This document shows positions 53,359-61,410 of a stretch of 64,000 bases of DNA, piece by piece. How positions within the stretch are numbered: the first letter of the stretch is position 1; every line of letters begins with the position of its first letter. Position numbers and translations under genes: made by a program. The stretch covers positions 79,445 to 143,444 of the forward strand of contig NZ_RHHP01000026.1 in the NCBI RefSeq assembly GCF_003710815.1, written 5' to 3'. The notes beneath the pieces were generated by a model. That model had not been told where the DNA came from. It did not search any database and was given only the letters and a program-made list of their open reading frames with translations. The stretch is from Brevibacillus centrosporus. GTDB lineage: Bacteria; Bacillota; Bacilli; Brevibacillales; Brevibacillaceae.

Positions 53359-53370
53359 CATTTGCAAATG
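53359..53370. promoter_or_regulatory. Palindrome at the activator transcription start
   Basis: CATTTGCAAATG is a perfect 12-bp palindrome about 100 bases upstream of the -24/-12 promoter. It is suited to an activator-binding (UAS) or autoregulatory site. Confidence 0.35.
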
Positions 53371-53397
53371 CCATATCTCCTACCAGGAGGGAACAGC

Positions 53398-55344
53398 ATG
53401 ACAACCAAGATCGCCATAGTGGGACAAGGAGACTTTATTAACCTCGCCAAGCGTGTCACTGCGAAGCTCGCCCACAAATTGAATGTTCATTTGCAGTTGT
53501 TGGAAATCAATCAGGCCGATACCCCAGGCTTAGTGCCTTCCATCCTGTCTTTGATCGAAAAGATCGACACTGACATCATCATCACCGGCCGCTTTATCGA
53601 AGCCCTGCTCGTAGGCAAAACCAGCATCCCGATCATTCACTTGCATTTGACGCCCTCCGACATCCTGGCTGCCGTCAACCAAGCCATTCCTTATTCGCAC
53701 CGGATCGCGATCGCGATGGCAGAGCTTGCGGATTTACGCTATGACTTCTCTACCCTGCAGGATCTTTTGAATATCAAGCTGGAATATATCAACTACAACA
53801 CCCCGCCAGAGCTGCAGCTCAAAATAAGGGAATTTTCCGAAAAAGAAGGCTCCGTGATTGGTACAGGACTAGCGGTCCGGTACGCCAAGCAATACGGCAT
53901 GCACGGAACGCTGATCTACACCGAGAACAGCATAGTCGAGTCCATCGAGCGCGCTTTGGAAATCATCCATTTCAAACGGGAAGAGGAAAAACGCAATCAA
54001 GCCTTCCTGGCCATCATCAATTCCGTACGTGACGGGATCATCGCAACGGATAGTCGCGACGAGATCACGATCGTCAATGACTCCGCCCGCCAGCTCCTCC
54101 AGCTCCCTGCTGAAAATCTAGTAGGCAAGGATTTAACCGACGCTGTCTCTCCCCTTTCCCTGCAGGAGCTTGCCTCTGAGGAAGAATTTCAGGACAAGAT
54201 CATCAAATTCAAGCAAACCCGGCTGAATACGACGAAAAGTGGTATCTATCAAAAGGAAGTCAAAATCGGCAACGTCCTCACCTTTCAAGACATGACACAC
54301 ATCCAAAATATCGAGCAAAAGTACCGGCTCGAGAATGAAGCCAAGGGCCAGGTAGCCAGAGCGCATTTTGCCGATATCATCAGTGCCACACCTATCATGA
54401 GACAAACCCTGGAGCGCGCAAAAAGGTTCTCGTTGAGCGACTCTACGATCCTGATCATCGGAGAAACCGGAACAGGAAAGGAGCTGCTTACCCAGAGCAT
54501 TCACAACCACAGCGACCGAAAACCACAGCCCTTCGTCGCCATCAATTGTGCGGCCCTGCCAGAAACCCTCTTGGAAAGTCAGCTGTTTGGCTACGAGGAT
54601 GGAGCATTTACGGGCGCTTCTAAAAACGGGAAAAAGGGACTTTTTGAGATCGCGCATAATGGGACCGTATTCCTCGATGAAATCAACTCGATTTCCTTGC
54701 ATTTTCAAGCCCGGCTGCTGCGCGTTCTGCAGGAAAAGGAAGTGGTCCGTGTCGGTGGGTACAAGGTCATCCCGATTAACATCCGGGTCGTCGCTGCTAC
54801 CAATGAGGACCTGCTCCCTCTCGTAAAAGCTGGGAAATTTCGGGCGGATCTCTACTATCGGCTAAACGTTTTGAAGCTCCGAATTCCCCCGCTGCGCGAT
54901 CGGTTGGAGGATATCCCGCTTTTGACCAAGCAGTTTTTGCGCTATCAAAACATGGAGCTCTATCATCACATCGAGCCCTGCATCGAGAAGTTGTGTGCAG
55001 AGCTGCAGAAGTATACCTATCCGGGGAACATTCGCGAGCTTTACAATATTTTGGAGCGCTTCTCTATCCTGTGCGAGCCACAGAAGGTACAGGATTATGA
55101 GACCTGTCGAGAGATCATCTGGGAGTGCATGGAGGACCGCTCTACAGATCTTGGGGGGAGCGACCAGAAGCTGGAGTTTGACCTGCATGAAAGCTATCGG
55201 GAGAGCTTGATCGCGGCAGAACGCGTCATCATGACCCAGTACATCGATAAATATTATGGGGATAAGACTATGCTCGCTTCCAAGCTGGGGATGGGGCGAA
55301 CTACTTTTTATCGGAAGCTGAAGGAGCTGGGGATCTCGTATTAA
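53398..55344 (+). CDS. Sigma-54-dependent activator with PrpR N-terminal and PAS domains
   Basis: A 648-residue enhancer-binding protein. PrpR_N sensor domain (~5-190), PAS domain (~200-300, 'SVRDGIIATDSRDEITIVNDSARQLL'), AAA+ domain (~325-560) with Walker A GETGTGKE (355-362), the sigma-54-contacting GAFTGA loop (402-407) and Walker B 'TVFLDE' (423-428), and a Fis-type HTH (~620-645, 'TMLASKLGMGRTTFYRKL'). ATG 53398 has AGGAGG upstream. Divergent from the operon it probably activates. PrpR_N domains bind small ligands, so it likely senses the imported substrate or its product. Confidence 0.93.
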   Translation: MTTKIAIVGQGDFINLAKRVTAKLAHKLNVHLQLLEINQADTPGLVPSILSLIEKIDTDIIITGRFIEALLVGKTSIPIIHLHLTPSDILAAVNQAIPYSHRIAIAMAELADLRYDFSTLQDLLNIKLEYINYNTPPELQLKIREFSEKEGSVIGTGLAVRYAKQYGMHGTLIYTENSIVESIERALEIIHFKREEEKRNQAFLAIINSVRDGIIATDSRDEITIVNDSARQLLQLPAENLVGKDLTDAVSPLSLQELASEEEFQDKIIKFKQTRLNTTKSGIYQKEVKIGNVLTFQDMTHIQNIEQKYRLENEAKGQVARAHFADIISATPIMRQTLERAKRFSLSDSTILIIGETGTGKELLTQSIHNHSDRKPQPFVAINCAALPETLLESQLFGYEDGAFTGASKNGKKGLFEIAHNGTVFLDEINSISLHFQARLLRVLQEKEVVRVGGYKVIPINIRVVAATNEDLLPLVKAGKFRADLYYRLNVLKLRIPPLRDRLEDIPLLTKQFLRYQNMELYHHIEPCIEKLCAELQKYTYPGNIRELYNILERFSILCEPQKVQDYETCREIIWECMEDRSTDLGGSDQKLEFDLHESYRESLIAAERVIMTQYIDKYYGDKTMLASKLGMGRTTFYRKLKELGISY

Positions 55345-55389
55345 TCTCCAGAACGGATACTCTGTTTTATGAAGCTGTGGTGGAGTGGC

Positions 55390-55590
55390 GGAAAAGGGAG
55401 AAAACGCTCCGTTAGTAGGGACACTTGCATGGGGGTCATCCCTGTTCGGCTCCATTCCAAAAACGGAACTCGCGTCCAAAGTGGTCGTTTCAGAGAGGCA
55501 TGTTCAGAAGTGGACGCTAAAAGCAGGTTCCGTTTTTTCCATTCCGCCTGGGCTGTGTCCCTAATGCCCTCGCTGTTTTCTCCCTTTTCC
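55390..55590. repeat. ~200-nt long imperfect palindrome
   Basis: Four nested paired blocks in order: 55390-55405 with 55575-55590 (16 bp perfect), 55416-55424 with 55555-55563 (9 bp), 55459-55469 with 55527-55537 (11 bp), and 55472-55478 with 55511-55517 (7 bp). The transcript would fold into one long rod with internal loops. No gene lies in 55345-55829; it could be a structured RNA, a very large terminator for the activator gene, or a MITE-like element. Confidence 0.7.
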
Positions 55591-55811
55591 TGAGCTAGCC
55601 TTTACTATTTCTACGTGCTTTCCTATTTTCATTACTAGAAAAAATGGAGAACCGCTTTCATCGTTAGAAGCCTTTATAGTTTTTGATTCTCGGTATTACA
55701 GTACCATAACCCACACCACAGTCGGCCGATATGATCTCACCGTCATGTGGTTGAACTTTCTGGAAGCAGCATATCTTTTTGGTTCACTGCTTTGAAACGG
55801 TCGCGGACAAT

Positions 55812-55852
55812 CAAAAAGCAGGAGGCCCTCTATACCGAGGCGACCTCCTGCT
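55812..55852 (-). terminator. Intrinsic terminator of cbiMNQO
   Basis: Minus-strand stem AGCAGGAGG / CCTCCTGCT (9 bp) followed by TTTTTGA; overlaps the last codons of cbiO. Confidence 0.75.
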
Positions 55853-56684
55853 TGGCTTCCAGTCTTCTTTTCAATTCCTCTACGGATTGCGGGATTCCCG
55901 CTCCCAGCTCGTTTTTCAAGTACGCGGGCAATAGCTCCCATACTTCGGCGACCAAGGGAATTCCGAGATGCAGGCTTTCCAGCAGCTCTTTTTGGGACAA
56001 GACCTCCTGCGGCTCTCCCGCAAAAACGAGCCTGCCCCCATCCATCACACAAATCCATTCCGCCCATTCAAAAGCGATATCCATATCGTGCGTAGCCATC
56101 AACACCGTCGTACCGCTTCTGTGGATCTGATCCAGCTCGCGCATGAGGTTTTTCGTTTGATAGCGGTCGAGATAGGCTGTCGGTTCATCGAGCAGCAGCA
56201 GCTCCGGCTCCAGGACCATCACTCCCGCCAAAGCGAGTCGGCGTTTTTGCCCCAGACTCAAGTGATGAATGGGAACATCGGCAAGCTCGGTCAATCTGAA
56301 TGACTCGAGCGCCCCCGCGACCTTTTCCCGAATCACCTCAAGGGGCAGCTTCCGATTAAACAAGCCGTAGGAAATGTCCTCTGTGACGGTGCTCGCAATC
56401 AGCTGATGCTCTGGGTCTTGAAAAACCAGCCCTACCTTTTGCGTCATTTCCTGCAAAAAGGACCGTTTGTACACAAACGGAGTGCCCTTCCAGAATAGTT
56501 GCCCTTGCTGGGGCTGAAGAATGCCGTTTGCGTGCAGAAACAACGTGGATTTCCCACAGCCGTTTCGTCCGAGCAGCGCACATTTTTTCCCGGCCGGAAT
56601 CCCAAAGCTCACCCCGTTCAGCACCGGCTTCTGGCCACCTGGATAGGTGTATTGCAGATTGGAAAACTCCAATAACCGTTTCAA
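55830..56684 (-). CDS. cbiO: Cobalt ECF transporter ATPase CbiO
   Basis: A 284-residue ATPase: Walker A 'ALLGRNGCGKSTLF', 'GLVFQDPEHQLIASTVTEDISYGLFN' (the ECF-type Q-loop region), signature 'HHLSLGQKRRLALAGVM', Walker B 'LLLLDEPTAYLD'. The frame is open to 56750; the start is taken as TTG 56684, which overlaps the cbiQ stop (TTGA) and has GGGAGG upstream. Last gene of cbiMNQO. It energises cobalt uptake by the CbiMNQ membrane complex. Confidence 0.9.
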   Translation of the reverse strand: MKRLLEFSNLQYTYPGGQKPVLNGVSFGIPAGKKCALLGRNGCGKSTLFLHANGILQPQQGQLFWKGTPFVYKRSFLQEMTQKVGLVFQDPEHQLIASTVTEDISYGLFNRKLPLEVIREKVAGALESFRLTELADVPIHHLSLGQKRRLALAGVMVLEPELLLLDEPTAYLDRYQTKNLMRELDQIHRSGTTVLMATHDMDIAFEWAEWICVMDGGRLVFAGEPQEVLSQKELLESLHLGIPLVAEVWELLPAYLKNELGAGIPQSVEELKRRLEAKQEVASV

Positions 56685-57484
56685 AACCGCCAACCTCCCG
56701 TCAGACACTCTAGCAGCACCAATGCGATGCACCCGAGAATAGACTCCCATTCGTAGCGCGGCGAGCGTGTGTGTATGCGCAGGCTTTGTACGTGGAAGCT
56801 GTCAGAATAGCCTCTCGCTACCATTCCCATGGACAGAGACTGGTATTTTCTCATCGCCCTCACAAAAAGCTGAGTAGCCACCATCCCGACATCACGCACC
56901 AGCGCGCGAAATCCTCTGTGCCCACCACGGGACCGCTGCGCTACCCACAGCTGAAAGGAAGCGTCCAGCAGGGCAAAAATAAACCGATACATGATCATCA
57001 GCAGATCCGTAACCAGCTCCGGCATACCGATTCGGCGGAAGACCTGCAAAATTTCCGCGAAAGGAACCGTGAAAAGCAAAAACGAAAAACAGGCGAGACT
57101 GCCCAAAACCCGATAGAACAGCTCCAAAGCCCGACTGACAGACGCTTGCCCCACATAGATTACATAGGAGCCAACCTCCCACGATAGCACGGCATCTGCC
57201 GGTGGAGCCCCTGTCCTGTTTTGCGTCAGATCGAACAGGATGGCAGGCAGACCCGCGATAAAAAAAGAGAGCGGAAGGATCAGAAACAGGAGATGGGCCT
57301 TCACGGGGATGCGGGCATAACCGATGACCCACACGCCCATCCACAGAAAGACCAGTAGCTGAACCAGTGCATGTCCCGTCAATACTAGGAGAAGCAGCAC
57401 GCCCCCGAACAGGAGCTTATGCTCAGGCGATAGATCCCTCAGCCTGTTTTGGTAGGACAAGGTATCAAGCTGCTGCCAGTTCAT
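56681..57484 (-). CDS. cbiQ: Cobalt ECF transporter T component CbiQ
   Basis: A 267-residue membrane protein with about five helices and the T-component coupling motifs 'ARGY'-like 'MVARGYSDSFHVQS' and 'QRSRGGHRGFRALVRDVGMVATQLFVRAMRKYQSLSMG' that contact the ATPase. It overlaps cbiN by 4 bases (ATGA) and cbiO by 4 bases. Family: CbiQ/EcfT; the cbiM and cbiN neighbours make cobalt the likely ion. Confidence 0.9.
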   Translation of the reverse strand: MNWQQLDTLSYQNRLRDLSPEHKLLFGGVLLLLVLTGHALVQLLVFLWMGVWVIGYARIPVKAHLLFLILPLSFFIAGLPAILFDLTQNRTGAPPADAVLSWEVGSYVIYVGQASVSRALELFYRVLGSLACFSFLLFTVPFAEILQVFRRIGMPELVTDLLMIMYRFIFALLDASFQLWVAQRSRGGHRGFRALVRDVGMVATQLFVRAMRKYQSLSMGMVARGYSDSFHVQSLRIHTRSPRYEWESILGCIALVLLECLTGGWRF

Positions 57485-57765
57485 TTCTTTCCATTTTCTG
57501 TGCGCCCTTTAAAGACACCGACTGCATAGCCAACGACCCCCGCCCCCAATGCAGCTTGTACCGCGAACAAAAGGCTCTCCGTTTCTCCTCCAGGCGGTTC
57601 AATAAACGGCTGGAACCACGGCTCATAGTTTGGAGCGATTTCCTTGATCGCCTCTTCGGCTGCTCCGTCCGCTCCCCCAAACTCGGAATCTTTAATGAAC
57701 AGAAGCGGCAGCACCGCCAATACCACTACTCCGAGGAGCAGCACCCAGTTCATCCCTTTTTTCAC
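57481..57765 (-). CDS. cbiN: Cobalt transporter auxiliary subunit CbiN
   Basis: A 94-residue protein with two membrane helices and the extracytoplasmic loop 'FGGADGAAEEAIKEIAPNYEPWFQPFIEPPGGETESLLFAVQAALGAGVVGYAVG', the CbiN hallmark. The start is GTG 57765, overlapping the cbiM stop (GTGA), with GGGGAGG 7 bases upstream; the frame is open further but out of family range. CbiN loads the ion into CbiM. Confidence 0.9.
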   Translation of the reverse strand: MKKGMNWVLLLGVVVLAVLPLLFIKDSEFGGADGAAEEAIKEIAPNYEPWFQPFIEPPGGETESLLFAVQAALGAGVVGYAVGVFKGRTENGKK

Positions 57766-58523
57766 AGTGATTCCTCCCCTTTCAATAAGCGTAATTGCAC
57801 GAGCTCTTTTGCGTTGTACGCTTGCAGCCAGTTCCATACAAGCACGGTAAGCAAGCCTTCACTAATCGCAAGCGGCACCTGAGTCACAGCAAAAATGCCT
57901 GCGAACTTGGCAAACGAAGCGAGTACACCGCCCGATTCAGCAGGAAACGCCAGTGCAAGCTGAATCGAAGTCACTACATAGGTAGACAAATCAGCCAAAG
58001 CCGCCGCTGCAAATACGGCAAGACGCTGCTTGCCGCTTCGTGCAATCAGCCGATAGATTCCGTAGGCCACCATCGGTCCCACAACCGCCATCGAGACTGC
58101 ATTTGCTCCTAGTGTCGTTAAGCCACCATGAGCCAGCAGCAAAGCTTGGAACAGCAAAACCATACTGCCCAGCACAGTCATTGCCAAAGGTCCGAACAAG
58201 ATCGCGCCAAGCCCTGTTCCTGTCGGATGAGAGCTGCTTCCCGTCACCGACGGGATTTTCAGTGCGGACAGCACAAACGCAAACGCTCCGGATACCCCCA
58301 GCAAAAGCTTCATCTGTGGATGCTCTTTTACGATTCGATTGATCGAACGCAAACCGAAAATGAAAAACGGCAGGAATACGCCCCACCAGAATAAGGCCCA
58401 AGACAGTGGCAAATACCCCTCCATAATGTGCATCGCGTGTCCGGTCTGCGGTTCATTGAACATGAAGTAAAGAATAAATCCAGCAATCAGCAAGCAGCTT
58501 GAAACCAACCTGGAACGTTTCAT
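57762..58523 (-). CDS. cbiM: Cobalt ECF transporter substrate-binding component CbiM
   Basis: A 253-residue membrane protein. After a signal/helix (1-29) the mature N-terminus reads 'MHIMEGYLPLSWALFWW', with the His-rich metal-binding start HIMEG typical of CbiM. 'IPSVTGSSSHPTGTGLGAILFGPLAM' is a further signature. The start ATG 58523 has AGGAGGG upstream; the longer frame reads through the riboswitch and terminator and is rejected. First gene of the operon, controlled by the cobalamin riboswitch upstream. Confidence 0.92.
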   Translation of the reverse strand: MKRSRLVSSCLLIAGFILYFMFNEPQTGHAMHIMEGYLPLSWALFWWGVFLPFFIFGLRSINRIVKEHPQMKLLLGVSGAFAFVLSALKIPSVTGSSSHPTGTGLGAILFGPLAMTVLGSMVLLFQALLLAHGGLTTLGANAVSMAVVGPMVAYGIYRLIARSGKQRLAVFAAAALADLSTYVVTSIQLALAFPAESGGVLASFAKFAGIFAVTQVPLAISEGLLTVLVWNWLQAYNAKELVQLRLLKGEESL

Positions 58524-58558
58524 GATGACACTTCCCTCCTTTTTCCAATCCTTTTTTG

Positions 58559-58592
58559 GCAAAAAAAAACTCATCCCCAAAGTGGACGAGAT
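58559..58592 (-). terminator. Riboswitch-linked terminator before cbiM
   Basis: Minus-strand stem CTCGTCC / GGATGAG followed by nine T, between the cobalamin riboswitch and cbiM. Suggests transcription attenuation when B12 is bound. Confidence 0.75.
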
Positions 58593-58679
58593 CCGCGTAC
58601 ACAAAACAATAGACTGACCTGGCAGTCCTATTGCCTCGTATTCACCTCTCCTTTCCGCGAAGGTTTCTGGGTGTGGCTG

Positions 58680-58858
58680 TAAGGTAGGTCTCCTGGCTTC
58701 CAGATCCTTGCTCTCTTCGTCCTTCCCCATCATTCTATGAGTGGATTCTAATCGAAGAGAACTCCTTGGTTACAGTGGCGGGACCGCTCGGGACTTTCAC
58801 CCGATTCCCTGTTACCCCGTATGTGTGTTTGCACATACAGGCACCTCATGCCGACAAT
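58680..58858 (-). ncRNA. Cobalamin riboswitch
   Basis: On the minus strand: GGTGCC near 58852, GGGAATCGGGTGAAAGTCCC, GCGGTCCCGCCACTGT, and the B12 box GAAGCCAGGAGACCTACC close to 58682. These are the conserved elements of the cobalamin aptamer in the right order. A TATAAT (58895-58900 on the minus strand) about 40 bases upstream is a plausible -10. With the terminator at 58559 it should switch off cobalt uptake when adenosylcobalamin is plentiful. Confidence 0.92.
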
Positions 58859-59017
58859 ATGAAATTCCTGGACATGACCAAGATGTCCACCAACATTATA
58901 CTGCAAGTGACTGAAAAAGAGAACTATTGGCAATGGATTCGATCACCTGGCTAAAGCCCTCGCACCCACAGAGTCGACTCCTGCCATATTGTACGACTAC
59001 TGGTTAGGTATCTGAAC

Positions 59018-59054
59018 AAAAAAATCGGCGCCCCCTATGAGAGGACCACCGATT
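59018..59054 (-). terminator. Intrinsic terminator of pyrD
   Basis: Minus-strand stem AATCGG / CCGATT with a G/C-rich inner part, followed by seven T; 21 bases past the pyrD stop. Confidence 0.8.
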
Positions 59055-59074
59055 GCCTTGTAAAAGAAAGACTT

Positions 59075-60163
59075 TTATTTAGCATCTACCCCGACCACTT
59101 CACTGATATGCGTAAATCCATCTCGCGCCATCAGCTTCAGCAGCTGCTTATTGATTTGCTTGGCGATGCCAGGCCCTTGATAAATCATCCCGGTATACAC
59201 CTGCACGAGGCTTGCGCCGGCGCGAATCTTGTTGTAGGCATCTTCCCCGTTGTAAATGCCGCCAACGCCAATGATCGGTACTTTGTCTCCGATTTCCTGA
59301 TAGATCTGCTTCACCCAGGCCGTAGAACGCTCGGTCAACGGTCTTCCACTCAAGCCGCCTGCTTCCTCCGCGTTCGGATGGTTGATAACCGCTTCACGAG
59401 ACAGCGTCGTATTCGTCGCGATGATGCCGGAAATCCCCTCTTCGACCGCGGCATGTACGACGTCGTGCATTTGCTCATCCGACATATCGGGCGCCACTTT
59501 CAACAGCACCGGCTTTTTCTTTACGCCTCTCGCTTCCAGCTCCGCCGCCTTTTCCCGAACGGCACGCACGAGCACACGCAAGCTTTCCGTTTCCTGCAGG
59601 TCGCGCAGATTCGGTGTATTCGGCGAGCTGATGTTGATGACGAAGTAATGGCCGTACGCGTACAGCATGTCCATGCATTTGCTGTAGTCACTCGCAGCTT
59701 CTTCATTCGGTGTGACCTTATTCTTTCCTATGTTAATGCCGATCGGAACATCTGAGTAAGCGAAGTCGACCAAATGCTGAGAGGCATGGTAGGCACCATG
59801 ATTGTTAAAGCCCATTCGGTTGATGACAGCCTGATGCTCCGGCAGACGGAACAGCCTCGGTCTTGGATTGCCCGGCTGTCCCTGCGGGGTAATGGTTCCT
59901 ACCTCCACAAAGCCGAAGCCAAGTGCTCCGAGAGCGTGATAGACTTCTGCATTTTTGTCAAAGCCTGCTGCCAGACCAACAGGGTTGGGAAATTTCAGTC
60001 CCCACAGATTGGTTTCCAGTCGTTTGTCTCGCAGCTGATAGATCATTCTCAAGAGCGCTTTACCTGGAGCGGATTCCTCTGCCAGCTTCAGGGCGTGAAT
60101 CGTCTTTTCATGAATTTCTTCAGGGTCCTGCTGAAACAGATACTGGCGTATAAGCTGATACAT
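59075..60163 (-). CDS. pyrD: Dihydroorotate dehydrogenase (quinone), class 2
   Basis: A 362-residue membrane-associated DHODH that oxidises dihydroorotate with quinone in pyrimidine synthesis. The N-terminal amphipathic helix region 'MYQLIRQYLFQQDPEEIHEKTIHALKL' is the quinone and membrane domain of class 2 enzymes. The barrel has 'NPVGLAAGFDKNAE', 'INRMGFNNHGA', the catalytic Ser in 'VINISSPNTPNLRDLQ', and 'GVGGIYNGEDAYNKIRAGASLVQVYTG'. Most Bacillales use class 1B PyrD with PyrK inside a pyr operon; here it is a single gene with no pyr neighbours. RBS AGGAG lies upstream. Confidence 0.94.
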   Translation of the reverse strand: MYQLIRQYLFQQDPEEIHEKTIHALKLAEESAPGKALLRMIYQLRDKRLETNLWGLKFPNPVGLAAGFDKNAEVYHALGALGFGFVEVGTITPQGQPGNPRPRLFRLPEHQAVINRMGFNNHGAYHASQHLVDFAYSDVPIGINIGKNKVTPNEEAASDYSKCMDMLYAYGHYFVINISSPNTPNLRDLQETESLRVLVRAVREKAAELEARGVKKKPVLLKVAPDMSDEQMHDVVHAAVEEGISGIIATNTTLSREAVINHPNAEEAGGLSGRPLTERSTAWVKQIYQEIGDKVPIIGVGGIYNGEDAYNKIRAGASLVQVYTGMIYQGPGIAKQINKQLLKLMARDGFTHISEVVGVDAK

Positions 60164-60309
60164 CGTTGTAGCACTCCTCGCTCCGTTTTTTCCTCATAGT
60201 AGAATACCACATTTTCATAGGGGGGGTAACCTTTATCCGTGATACATATTTCCAAGTGGGCAGGCAAATCCTAGCAGTACCCCCATTATGGAGGTGTAGA
60301 AGAAACGAT

Positions 60310-61410
60310 ATGAGAGTCGATGGGAAAATCGGAATCAAACAGGCGATCATGACGATGATGCTGACGATTGGAATCACCAACCACGTCACTGTCATTCCGC
60401 TTATGCTCAGCGCTGCCAAACGTGATTCGTGGCTGAGTGTCCTGCTCGCCTCCATTCCCTTTGCTGCGTGGGCATGCATCCTCGCCTTCATAAACACACG
60501 TCTTCACCAGCACTCCTTGCATCATTGGCTTAGACGTACGAGTGGAAAGCTCGTCAGCTACCTCATTCTCATTCCCCTATTGATTTGTCTTTACGGGATG
60601 GCACTCGTACATCTTATCGATACGCAAACGTGGACAACGGTAAATTATTTGCCACGGACTCCAGAGTGGTTTACCGCTCTCGTCTTAATGGGCATCTGTA
60701 TCCTCGCTGCCTTTGGAGGAATCGCGCCGCTAGGCATTACTGCATCCATCCTGCTGCCTTTCGTGGCAATGCTGGGCTTTTTCGTTGCTTTCGGCAACGT
60801 GGCAAAAAAAGATTACACTTTGCTGCTGCCTGTCTTTCAAGACGGCTTTATCCCGATTCTGCATGGGATGCTCTATGCGGGTGGAGGATTCTCTGAGCTA
60901 ATCCTTCTTCTTTTGCTGCAGCACCACGTGAGGAAGCCGCTGCGACTCGGCCATTACGTCACGATGATCGCCATCGTCATTATCCTTACGCTGAGCCCAC
61001 TTACCGGAGCCATCGCTGAGTTTGGTCCAATCGAATCATCACGGCAGCGCTTCCCTGCCTTTGAACAATGGCGTCTGCTCTCGATTGGCAAAGACATCGA
61101 GAACATGGAATTTTTTGCGATTTTTCAGTGGCTGTCGGGCTCCTTCGTCCGCATTTCACTCTGCCTGATGCTGCTGACAGAGATTTTGGAGGTACATACA
61201 CCTAAAGCTCGAGCCATCGTGCTGGTCCTATTAGGAATCAGCATGATTATCTTTACCAGCCTCCCCTTTAGCGACATGCAATTCGTTACTTTTTTAACCA
61301 AAGTGTACTACCCTCTCTTCTTTCTCATCACTGTACTTATTACACTCGTAATCGCTGGCATTGCCTTGTGGAATCGCAAAAGAGAGGGGAATGCTGACCA
61401 TGACGCGTGA
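60310..61410 (+). CDS. gerB: Spore germination permease, GerB family (ger3 locus)
   Basis: A 366-residue, ten-helix GerB/AB-type permease: 'MRVDGKIGIKQAIMTMMLTIGITNHVTVIPLMLSAAKRDSWLSVLL', 'SPLTGAIAEFGPIESSRQRFPAFEQWRLLSIGKDIENMEFFAIFQWLSG'. The frame opens at 60256; ATG 60310 has GGAGG about 13-15 bases upstream and gives the family length. Its 3' end overlaps gerA3 by 11 bases. It is the closest intact match in the window to the broken gerB2. First gene of an operon ordered B-A-C. Confidence 0.9.
   Translation: MRVDGKIGIKQAIMTMMLTIGITNHVTVIPLMLSAAKRDSWLSVLLASIPFAAWACILAFINTRLHQHSLHHWLRRTSGKLVSYLILIPLLICLYGMALVHLIDTQTWTTVNYLPRTPEWFTALVLMGICILAAFGGIAPLGITASILLPFVAMLGFFVAFGNVAKKDYTLLLPVFQDGFIPILHGMLYAGGGFSELILLLLLQHHVRKPLRLGHYVTMIAIVIILTLSPLTGAIAEFGPIESSRQRFPAFEQWRLLSIGKDIENMEFFAIFQWLSGSFVRISLCLMLLTEILEVHTPKARAIVLVLLGISMIIFTSLPFSDMQFVTFLTKVYYPLFFLITVLITLVIAGIALWNRKREGNADHDA

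Noticed and set aside
58524..58733. N-terminal extension of CbiM
   Set aside because: It would translate the riboswitch and terminator; ATG 58523 has a strong RBS and gives the family length.
60164..60309. Forespore sigma-G promoter before gerB3
   Set aside because: Expected from biology, but no pair of -35/-10 elements with proper spacing could be found by eye.
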